Assembly: GCF_000801105.2 (NCBI RefSeq)
Contig: NC_079514.1
Span: 8,618,001 to 8,682,000, forward strand
Reading direction: 5' to 3'
DNA length: 64,000 bases
Origin: Raphanus sativus
Lineage: Eukaryota > Streptophyta > Magnoliopsida > Brassicales > Brassicaceae
Position numbers and translations under genes: made by a program. Position 1 is the first letter of the stretch; each line of letters opens with the position of its first letter. A model generated the notes under the pieces. It was not told where the DNA came from and ran no database searches. It worked only from the letters and a program-made list of their open reading frames with translations. Shown here piece by piece: positions 36,579 to 46,765 of the stretch.

Positions 36579-39104
36579 CAGAGGCGGACCTACAGCAAAC
36601 AAAGGGGGGTCAACTGACACCTCTAAAATATAAGAAAGTGATCTTTAGGCTATATTTTGTAAGCAGACACAGCTCAGATGGTTATATCACTACAAGAAAA
36701 ACTGAAAATAGCTGCAAAATATTTTGTGGCTATCGATTGATTTTTGTAGCTATTTGACTTCTAGCTACGTATAGACACAAATATATTTTGTTGACTATGA
36801 GCTTGTGGTTATTTGCCAAACGTTGCTATTTGTGGCCGTCATTCTACAACCTAGCCACAAACTGTATTTGTAGCTAATATCTACAGATAGCGTTAAAAAT
36901 CATTTTAGTAGCTAATTACTTGGCCACAAAAAGCCACACTTTCTATTGTAGCAAATATTTTATTTCAAAAATATTAAAATTATAAATCACAAAACAAAAT
37001 ACAAATAAAAATAGAAAAAATTTCGAATAATTTATTGATTTATGATTAAAATCTGAATTTTTGATTTATGATTAAAATCTGGTTATAAAACAAATTTATT
37101 TACGAATAATTTTTGATTTATGATTATTGTCAATTCACAAATTAATACTCATTTACAAACAGAACCAATTTTTTATTTAAAAAAAAAAACTAAATCTAAA
37201 AACAAAAGAATCGCCCTAAAAATCTTCTCCGCCGCTTCGAGTTGACGGTAAATACGACCACTACCACTGCGTCAGCGAGCACCACCGATTCAGCACCGCT
37301 CTCTTCCTCTCGCTCCTCCTCTTCTTCCTCTTCTTAAATCGGTTCTTCTCCCACACAAAAAATCAAGCAAACGGCGACAGTGGATGTGAGCACGATGCGG
37401 CGAACGTATGAGTTGGATGATGGAGTTTCACTGTTTCAGCGACTCGATTTGAAACATTAACAGCAGAAGTTGACGTGTGAGAAAGCAAATGGGAAGTATA
37501 TAGCTTCTATGTTTTTGAATATTGCAGATGAGGTGGTAGTGGTGGTGGTTGAGGAGTGGAGTGAGAATGAGAAGGGAATGGAAGAAAGAAGAAGGAGAAG
37601 GGGCTAAGTAAGAAGAAAGGAGACTGTATGTTAAAGAACGAAGACACAGAGTGATTAATTAAATCTGTGAGAAAAGGGAGATAAAGAGATCGATTAGATC
37701 TGAGAAAGAGGAAGAAACACACCGAAAGAAGAGAAGTGGAAGAAAAAATAAAAGAACTAAAGAAAACAAGATTGCTTAAATCTAACCGTTAGATCAAAAT
37801 GGTATAGACGGTAGATGTACGAAGGCGTGCGATCCTTGCCATCTTATTTCAACCAATGATAATTGAAAGGTTTATTTAATCAATATTTTAACTGTTTTCA
37901 TTATTGAAATGCGAAACTCGATAATTCCCACCATATATTATTAAGTTTCTGATTTATTATTTTTTTTGTGCATTTGTTATATTTGGTTTTTATAATAAAG
38001 TTTAAAGTTCAATGTTATTATATTTTAGTGTTATAAAGCTATTTTATTTAAAATTTAAGGTTTAATGTTATTGATTTAGGGTTTAGAGTATAGTGTATTG
38101 AATTATATTTAAGATGGAAAATTAAGTTTTGAAAAGATAAAATTTGATGTTTAGAGATTTAGGGTATAGAGTATGGTATAATAGAGTTTGGGGTTTGTCT
38201 TAAAGAATGAGAAATTTTTATGATATTTATTTTATTTTCAAAGATTAAATGTTTATAAAGTGTCAAGAATATGTCAGTGTTTAGAATGTGATCATATATG
38301 TCATGGTTTATAATGTGATTATATATGTACTTTATTATAGTTGAAGTTCCTTAAAGTGGCAAAAATAATTAAGAGTCACAACTCATAACTTATAACTTGG
38401 GGGTTTATTTTAAGTTACAAATTTTTAAATTTTAAATTTATGATAAATAAAATATTAATTATATATATTAATAAACTTTTTATTGTTGGATATTAGATGT
38501 ATATTACTTATATGTAATATTTAAGGTTTAGATTTTGGAAAATGGTTATATTTGCAGTTTTGTGATAATTGTTAGTGTAAGTGAAATTTGTTGTTAGTGT
38601 TGGATTTTTTATTTTCAAAAAGATATCGTTTGTTATTTTTTTAAAAATATCACCAAAAATAAAAGTTTAGAGTTTAAGAAATGTTTAGGGCTTCAGTTCT
38701 CAGCGTATAGCCACAAATTGAGTTGTGTCTATCTATATTCACGATCATTACCGTAGCTAAGTAGTAGATATTGATTTCCACAAAAACAATTGTGGCTAAT
38801 TGTGGCTGATTATCTTCAAATAGCTACGAAGTGTAGTTTGTAGCTATTTAGCTACAAATATCTACGTAACAGCCACAAATTTTTGTTCGCTGCTATTTTG
38901 TGGCCATTTGTAACTGAAAATATGTAGCCGCAAATTTTTTTGTTGCTAATTTGTGGCTATATACAACTTTTCTTGTAGTGTATTATTCCTTGTCTGACAC
39001 CCCTAATCCGGGTTCGATTCCCTTCTTGCACCATATTACTTCCTTTTTATTTAATTTAGTGTATGTTATGACCCAAGTAAAATAATTTCCTCGGTCCGCC
39101 ACTG
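36579..39104. mobile_element. hAT-like element in a DUF247 exon, containing a CACTA element
   Basis: The ends CAGAGGCGGACC and GGTCCGCCACTG are inverted copies with one mismatch. They are flanked by a perfect 8-bp duplication, CGCACCGG (36571-36578 and 39105-39112), as made by hAT transposases. Without the nested CACTA insertion the element is only about 230 bp, so it is a MITE. Its middle contains tRNA-like sequence: CAGCTCAGATGGTTAT (A-box-like) before the CACTA insertion and GGGTTCGATTCCC (B-box-like) followed by TTCTTGCACCA after it. Confidence 0.88.
36688..38980. mobile_element. Non-autonomous CACTA (En/Spm-like) element
   Basis: It starts CACTACAAGAAAA and ends with its complement (TTTTCTTGTAGTG), flanked by TAT on both sides (36685-36687 and 38981-38983), the 3-bp duplication of CACTA elements. 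About 250 bp at each end are packed with subterminal copies of TAGCTACAA, TTGTGGCTA and TAGCCACAA in both orientations, the expected binding sites for a TNPA-like protein. The 2.3-kb body has no transposase frame. A less AT-rich patch at about 37200-37500 may be captured sequence. Confidence 0.92.
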
Positions 39105-41493
39105 CGCACCGGTCACGGCATTGAAATATATATTGATGCCATGAAAGAGCTTGAGGAGAGGGCTCGTGCTTGCTACCAAGGGCCAATTGCTTTAAGCGTT
39201 AATGAGTTTACAGAAATGCTTGTTCTTGATGGCTGTTTTGTTCTTGAGCTCTTCAGGGGAACTGTGGAAGGATTCCAGCCAATCGGGTAAGCCTAAATAA
39301 ACTTACGGTTTTGTCTTGTTACTTGTTGTCTAATGTTGATTCCAGTTATCTATAATTTTGAATTTTATTATTATTTTGATTTTTGGCTATCTTTTAAAAT
39401 CATGTTAATCGCACAGTTATCACAGTTGTCATAGTATCTAGTATATTAGTGATGATACGATTGCACACTTGTTATTATTGTTATTATTATTTTGATTGAG
39501 CAGATATGCACGCAACGATCCTGTTTTCGCCATGCGGGGATTGATGCATTCAATTCAACGTGACATGGTTATGCTGGAAAATCAACTACCTCTCTTCGTC
39601 CTAGACCGGTTATTAGGGCTACAACTTGAACTTGGTACAACGAACCAAACCGGTTTAGTGGCACAAGTAGCCGTTAAGTTCTTTGATCCACTAATGCCAA
39701 CAGGAGAGGCCTCTACCAGACTGGACCCGTTAAATCTCAAGACCTGGCTGAAAAGATCCTTGGACTTACTTGGCGACAAGGGTGAGTTGCACTGTCTTGA
39801 TGCTTTCCGTCGAAGCCTCCTCAAGTTTAGTTATACACCGAATCCAAGGTCTGAGGAGGATCCACTCCCCTTGAACCTGGTGGACAAGCGACAACAACAA
39901 CTCGTACATTGCGTGACGGAACTAAGAGAAGCTGGTGTTAAATTCAAGACAAGGAAAACTAACCGGTTTTGGGATATCCGGTTCGAGCACGGTTGCTTAG
40001 AGATACCCAAACTACTAATCCATGACGGTAAGTCAACGTTTTCGTTTATTTATTTCTAGCTTTTTAGGTTTGTAGTTCATTCCACATATATGTTTTACTA
40101 TTTAATTGATTTCTTTATACATCATCGACTGAAACTTGTTACATCTATTTAAAACTAATTTATTTAATAAAAATACAATTGGCTAAACAGTTTCTGATAA
40201 AATTAAAGTTATATAATTTTGTGCAAACAATATCTATTATTAAACAACAAAACATTTCTAAAACATCATATACATTGAAATGGAGAGAATATTTGTTAAG
40301 AATAATAATGCGATATCTTTTTTTTTTGTCAACATAATAATTTGATATCTAGATTCAGAAAAAGGGTATTCCTAGTCATGTAGCCTCACGATCAACTTGC
40401 TGTTGTTGTTTTTTTTTTGTATAAAAACTAAAATTTCTATGGAACCCTCCTTGTGTTAATTGTAGGTACCAAATCACTCTTTTCGAATCTTATAGCTTTC
40501 GAACAATGCCATATTGACTCGACCAAGGACATAACATCGTACATAATTTTCATGGATAATCTAATAAATTCTTCTGAAGATGTTAGCTACTTGCACTACT
40601 GTGGTATTATTGAACATTGGCTAGGGAGCGATGCTGAAGTTGCGGATTTGTTCAACCGGCTATGTCAGGAAGTGTTTTTCGATCCAAAAGATAGTTATTT
40701 ATCTAAACTGTCTGATGAGGTTAACTATTACTATAGTCGTAAGTGGAATGCTTTGAAGGCTACTTTAAAACACAGGTACTTCAATAACCCTTGGGCATAT
40801 TTCTCATTTTTCGCTGCAGTGATTCTGCTGGTGCTCACATTAGTCCAGAGTTTTTATGCTGTTTATGCTTATTACAAGCCACCTTCTTGACATTATTGGT
40901 CATTTTATTTTTCATTTCAGTTCTTGTTTTTCCAATAAGTTGTATTTTCTTCTATGAAAGAAAAAACAAACAAAAAATGACGTAACATTTTTTTTTTTCA
41001 ATAAGTTTGTGTAAGAAAAACAGATTAAACTGTCTTTGGATAATTTTTTGTAATACTAATAGTGAAAATTTCAAAAACTAGGTTACAGAAAACAGTAATT
41101 TACTCTTGAATCTTAACTAGATGTAGGAAGAACAAAGAGAGAGAACAAACTTTAAGAGACTGATGGCTGAGTTTTGGATCTCCATATATCGTGTAAAAGG
41201 AAATATTTTGGGATTGGATATATTGTTGGGTTCGAGGCAAATTGATTTCTCTTTATTTGGACACTAGTTTGCATGTCTGACCACTATCTAATTGGTTGGT
41301 CTTTTTTATCGATATGATGACATCTACCAATATTTGTATTATGATGCCAAGTACTACCTTCTGATTGGTTCCTGATTCGAATAAGTTACACAACTAAAAT
41401 TTGTCTTTCAACAACTTATTAATAAGTGTTGTTGTCATATGGTCATGAACTTAACGTGAACGTGTCAATTTTTTCCTAGAGTATATTATACGA

Positions 41494-41670
41494 TAAATTT
41501 TTGGGTTCACCCCTAGAGTGAACTTTTAGGTTCACCCCTAGAGTGAACTACAAACTTTTGGGCAATATTTTATTCCTTTTTTTAAAAGATACTGAATATG
41601 AAATAATAAAATCTTATTGGTTGGGTGAAACCTAAAGGTTCACTGTAGGAGTGAACCCAAGTATTTTTCA
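41494..41670. mobile_element. Mutator-like MITE (177 bp)
   Basis: Terminal inverted repeats of about 28 bp share TTGGGTTCAC, followed by CCCTAGAGTGAAC on the left and TCCTACAGTGAAC on the right. They are flanked by a perfect 10-bp duplication, TATTATACGA (41484-41493 and 41671-41680). A 9-11 bp duplication points to the Mutator superfamily. There is no coding capacity. Confidence 0.85.
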
Positions 41671-41680
41671 TATTATACGA

Positions 41681-41760
41681 GGATGGTGAGGTCGTGCCAT
41701 GTGCCCGAGTTTCCGATCTTCACGATTTATTACATCTTAATTTGATGAGGGTTATACTGT
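41681..41760 (+). repeat. Diverged duplicate of 43945-44015
   Basis: GGTGAGGTCGTGCCATGTGC, then GAGTTTCCGAT and TATTACATCTTAATT, occurs here and again about 2.2 kb downstream with small indels. The downstream copy lacks the MITE found directly upstream of this one. Confidence 0.75.
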
Positions 41761-43509
41761 ACAAATTAAATAAAAAATAATGAAAAGAAAATATATTTTT
41801 ATAGTAATATTTTTAAAAAGAAATAGTTTTTATAGCCATATTTGTTTCTTTAGAAAATAAGAGTTCTACAATTATTTTTTAATTTTATTTATTTTAACTT
41901 TAAAACTACGTAAAATACGATTGGTAATTTAATTAATTATAGATAAAAATTAAAGCTAAAATCACTAGTTACAACTAAACCAATTATATTAAATCTAATT
42001 TATTACACATTATTTAGATGATGGGAAAGTCTTCTAAATAGGACTGCACCTTCTGGGATTGATGCAACATATATGTTTCTTCTTCCATTTGCTTTCCAAA
42101 GTTCCATGAACCACATCTGGATGCAGGGTCTGGATGGGACAAAATAGAAGGCTTCGCAGGAGCATCATCCGTAAAACAGTTTTTGATAAAATAAAAAAAA
42201 AACATTTTTCCTTTTTCACATCCAGACCCGACGAAAAACCTAAATCTGAATCCATACCAAGCTGTAAAAAATTCAAATGGATCTTGTATGATGATCACAT
42301 CTAAACGAACTCAAGTAAATAACTAGAAAACTTGAAAATCCGAAACCATGAAAAACCGGTCTGAATATATATAAAATCCGAATGGAACCTAAAAGAATGA
42401 AAATTTGAAACCATAAAACTCAAAACGAACACGAACATAATGAACGACTACCCCTATCTCAATTAATATAATTTGTCACATTGACGTAAATTTTATATTT
42501 TATATGTTTTATTATGTTTAAACGTCTTAGCTATTCTTAAAGCGATTTTTTTTTGCTAAACCTTGAGTTTTATAATTTTATATCATGTCTTTACATAATT
42601 TTTTTTGAAAGAAATCTATACATAATTTTATATATGTTCTGATTATTTTTAAAAGAACATAATTTTATATATGTTCTTTTAAAAATAATCAGAAATATTA
42701 TTCATAAAAATAGAAGAATATGAATTACTGCATAAATTTTAGATATCAAAACAAATGTATATTAATTTTTAACATTGGGTACATCATCGTATAATCAATA
42801 TTTCTATTATAAATAATCATTATTATCGCATATGGGATATTACTATTCAATTTCATAGACAATTTTACAAGAAGTTTCCACATATACGACTTCCTGAATG
42901 GATATGATCTAACAGCCCATGATCACAACAAAAGAATCTGCACTCTGAAATTTCTGAAAAAATTGAATTCAATAATCTATAAAAAATTGTATCTATTGGA
43001 AATCGGAACCTTTGACCATTAGGATAAAGTGATTTCACACATGTAAATTGATTTATGTCTGGATTCACACTAGTATTACAGTCTATTCCCTCTGTTTTTT
43101 AAAGATAGATGTTTTAGAAAAATAAATTGTTTCACAAAAATGTATTTTTATGTTTCTTATACAAAAATTGCAAATTTCAATAAAATTGATTGAATTTATT
43201 GAAAGACTATTGGTTAAAATGCATTGGAATTTGATAATTTCTAAAAATGATGTATAGTTAATTTGTTTTCTTAATATGTGTGAAAACACTAAAACATACA
43301 TCTTTAAAAAACAGAGGAAATATTACTCAACCTATATATATTTCTTTCTTTAATTTTACGAATTCTTTCCAAACAATTATGGAAAGATACATTTGAGTGT
43401 AACGGTTTTTTATTGCAATATATTTGTTTGGAAACCATATTGTAGAAATAGTCAAAATTGTTCAATCACTACGAAAATTTGTAAAAGGTGTAGCAAATGT
43501 ACACTGTAT

Positions 43510-43811
43510 GGAAGCCCCTTTGGTCCAGTGGTTTGACTAAGGGTTCAATTACTTCTACATTCGGAGATCTGGGATTCAAACCCCAGAAAATACCAAATTA
43601 TGCAGATTATGGAGAAATAGGTTACAGAAGATTTTCAGCTTGGTGAAGAGCGTACCATCGAACATGGATTTCATAGGACGACTCAGAGTGGTGCAGTCAG
43701 ACGTGTATTCTCATAAGATGATAGAAGTGTCGGCTGTAAAATCGTCTTTGTAATATTCTCATCATTGTAATAGCATAATTACTCGATAATAATCGATTCA
43801 GACGTTAAAAA
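43510..43811 (+). mobile_element. tRNA-derived SINE
   Basis: The element is bounded by near-identical target duplications, AATGTACACTGTAT at 43496-43509 and AATGTATCACTGTAT at 43813-43827. The 5' part contains TGGTCCAGTGG (A-box-like) and GGGATTCAAACCCC (B-box-like) about 50 bp apart. The body is unrelated to tRNA and the 3' end is an A run. The size of about 300 bp, the tRNA-like head, the A tail and the variable duplication together define a SINE. Confidence 0.82.
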
Positions 43812-43944
43812 AAATGTATCACTGTATCAGCTCATAGAATATAAATTAAATTAAAAAGATTTAAATATTTTAATTTTAACATGCTATATGCGTTTTATTT
43901 ATTTTGGAGTCTTTCTATAAAAGTAACTCATCATTTATACGAGA

Positions 43945-44015
43945 CTGGTGAGTGGTGAGGTCGTGCCATGTGCTGAGTTTCCGATTTCTGCTATTACATC
44001 TTAATTGAATTCTTC
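43945..44015 (+). repeat. Diverged duplicate of 41681-41760
   Basis: Second copy of the GGTGAGGTCGTGCCATGTGC segment. It is preceded by TTTATACGAG, the empty-site equivalent of the MITE target at 41484. Confidence 0.75.
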
Positions 44016-44885
44016 CCACCCAACCATATTTGAGCAGCACCGGGAGTAGGGACGTAGGGTTGTAGTGTATGACACGAACGTGCGATTCATTTGTCAACTA
44101 ATGAACAATACAAAAGTACTAAGAGTTTTCCTGCATCATGCGCAGATATAAAAAAAAAATTAAAAATATTTTTATTTTATACAAATAAATTTTCCAACTT
44201 TTAGTTTTTATAATTTAATTACATTAGTTAAAATATAAAAACTTAATGTAATCTTTAGTTTGATTTATTCAAATTTACTTTAATATTTTATTTTTCTTGT
44301 TTAAATTTAATAAAAATAATTAAAATTTTATAAAGTTATTTTATTCATATTATACTTTATTTAGTTACTTTTATTTTAAATAAGTGTATTTGTAAATATA
44401 TAAATTAGTTCTAATAAATATATACATTAAATATAAATAAGATATATAAGTTGATAAAATATATAATTATAACTGCTTATTTTAATAATAAAAAATATGA
44501 TTCATAAATTGATTTAAAAATTATATATTCGAAATTATTATTTACCTATATAAATATATTATTTTAAAGATATAGAAAAGTTATTAGTTATTGTCATATT
44601 TCTATAATCTTACCAAAATGAATATTTATAGAAAAAAATATTTTTGATATAAAATTTATTAGTTATTACCATATTATGAAACTTTGCTAAAAATATAAAT
44701 TTGTATATAGAAAATAATCATTATTATATTTAAAATCTTACCAAAAATATAAATCTTAATATAAATTTTTTTACATGTCATAATTATATTGATACATGTC
44801 ATATTTTTTTGAGTCATGTCATCATTTTTTTGTTGAAAATAAAAGTAGTGATGACATATGTACAAATCACTTATCAAATAATGTC

Positions 44886-45609
44886 TAAGAGATTATTGTA
44901 TAGATGTAGAAATAGAGGATCATCTTTCCTTTGAATGCTCATATATTAAACAAATTTGGAGAGCTTCAGACCTTTAGACGCGTGTATCCAATGCTGTATG
45001 TTAGCAAGGTTAAAGTACCTACAAAATTTACCTATTTGGAGGATATGAAAGAATAGAAATCAATTCCTTCAACAAAATAATCTTCATTGGAAATTCCTTC
45101 TCCAGTATGTAAAGTCTGATGCAAAAGAATTGAAACAATCAGGGAGCTTGGGAAGAGATTGGCCTTCTCAGATGAGAAGGACAAATTTATTGCAGGGACA
45201 ACATCATTGGATACGGCTTCCACAAGGATATATCAAATGCAACACTGATAGGTCCTTTTTAAATGAAGGCATACATGGAACTGCAGGGTGGGTTTTACGA
45301 GACAGTGAAGGAAACTATAAAGGATGTGTTCAAGCCATTGGAAGAAAAGTACAAAAGCCGAGGGAGAGTGGAGACAATAGGAAAGCTATCGATATCCTAA
45401 AGGACAAAATGCTATGTATTGGTGTTTATAACTGGACGAAGGAGATCAAATGTTGGACAAATAAATTTGAGGCTATTTCATTCCAGTGGACTAAAAAGGA
45501 GGCTAATAAAGTGGCAGATCGTGTGGCAACGTCAAGGCCAATAGATAGGTCATTTACATTCCATATAACTAATCTTCTTCACGAAGATCATGTATCCTCG
45601 ATTGCATAG
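44886..45609 (+). pseudogene. LINE ORF2 C-terminal relic (zf-RVT and RNase H)
   Basis: The first part reads CRNIEDHLSFECSYIKQIWR, the zf-RVT pattern found after plant LINE reverse transcriptases, with later frame breaks. From 45130 an open frame encodes an RNase H-like domain (WIRLPQGYIKCNTDRSFLNE, GTAGWVLRDSEGN, then FQWTKKEANKVADRVA). The central helix with the second catalytic acid appears deleted between GRKVQKP and DNRKAIDIL. The reverse transcriptase is absent. This is a second LINE tail, more degraded than and distinct from the one at 34657. Confidence 0.7.
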
Positions 45610-46765
45610 TAATAAAAGTGGTGATATAAAAAACAGTTTTATTGTGGATCCGATTAGTAATGGATGTAGCTTCGAAATTATTGATGTAGAAAAAAATATG
45701 TAGATTTTTTTGCTGTAGTTTTAAATTTTATTGCTGTAGAATTTTATGGAAAGCACTAAAAGTTTGCTTTGGATATTTGGCTCTGCAGAACACTTCTACA
45801 GCTGTAGGTTATTTCAAGAGCTGTGGTTTTAAAAATTAAATTAAAGCTTGATTGCTCTGATTTTGATACTTTAGAAACAAAATGAGGCTGTGGAGAACAC
45901 CTACAGCCATTACCAATCGCACATCGCACCCTGTGTTTTAAAAAAATAAAAATAAATAAGAGTATTAGAACGAGGAGGTTATCCATCAGGATGAGTAAGG
46001 AAGACCTTAAGGTGTCACTTATCGAGTAAGGCGGTATCCCGACAAAATATTGAGACCCAAAACCATTTTCCTCCTTTATTGGAACTGAGAACGCAAAATC
46101 TCCCAAACTCCACCACATAGACTGACTTCAGGAGCCCGTAGACTTTGTTATAGTCTGATTCGGCCACATACACGTTCTACTCTTATCTCTCCAACACTTC
46201 TTACATGTGTGAGATCATATACTAGGAGAAGGTTATGCACTAGAGCTGGCCCATGCAATGCAAAGAAAAAGAAACTCTTGTCCTACCATGTTCGCTCCTC
46301 GTGAACATAAAATCTTAGAGCATTTCTATCGTTTAGATATTCTCCCCCGTACTCTGTTTTTTTTTTTTTGATCAAACCCCCCGTACTCTTCTGTTAAAGT
46401 ATTAATTTCTTTTATTATAATTTTGTTTTAGTTTGTTGTTTATTAAAACTTATATTATAAACAAAAAAATAGACTAGTTGAAAAAATATGTGGCAAATGA
46501 ATATCTTATAAAATTCTTAAAGTTTTTCATTTAAAAAAAAACGTTACAAAGAGGAGCATAAGAACATTAAAAAGATCATTTTACTTTCTTTTTTGTGAGA
46601 AATTAAATTAAATATTGTGATGTAACTGCTCTAGGAATTATTGTTCACAGCCTCACTCGCTCGGTATTAATATCAAAGAACTTTTGAAATTCAGTCTAAT
46701 TTTTTTTGTCAACTTCAGTCTAATTAATCAGTTGTCAATCTAGTTTGACATTAACATATGATATA
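45610..46765. other. Intergenic, repeat-derived
   Basis: CTGTAG-rich inverted words near 45690-45925 resemble part of a TIR element related in style to the one at 1191. A possible old Tourist-like MITE spans about 46318-46633 (GAGCATTTCTATCG left, GATGTAACTGCTC right), but its border trinucleotides differ. No gene is supported. Confidence 0.35.

Larger units (their letters stand above)
36160..40890 (+). pseudogene. DUF247 gene (copy A) split by nested transposons
   Basis: Exon 1 runs 36160-36578 and resumes at 39113-39286. Exon 2 is 39504-40027 and exon 3 is 40466-40890. Apart from the insertion all frames and splice phases are intact, adding up to about 513 residues. The DUF247 core starts CIYRVPLHLQENDKKSYFPQ and continues TVSLGPYHHG. 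The protein ends in a hydrophobic anchor (YFSFFAAVILLVLTLVQSFY) typical of this plant-specific family, which is membrane-anchored at its C-terminus and of largely unknown function. A hAT-like element with a nested CACTA element interrupts exon 1, so translation as it stands stops at 36631-36633 after about 157 residues. The lack of other damage suggests the insertion is recent or the allele is polymorphic. Confidence 0.85.
40891..44880. other. Intergenic region with MITE and SINE insertions
   Basis: After the 3' UTR of DUF247 copy A this is AT-rich spacer. Apart from the listed MITE, SINE and duplicated segment it holds an inverted AT-rich pair near 42650-42690 and old repeat-like sequence near 42300-42450. 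No host gene is supported. Confidence 0.4.

Noticed and set aside
36688..38980. Repeated TAGCCACAA/TTGTGGCTA words as a CRISPR-like array
   Set aside because: Irregular spacing, both orientations, and located at the ends of a CACTA element: these are subterminal transposase-binding repeats.
45756..46118. 120-codon minus-strand frame
   Set aside because: It overlaps CTGTAG-rich repeat sequence and has no domain; probably chance.
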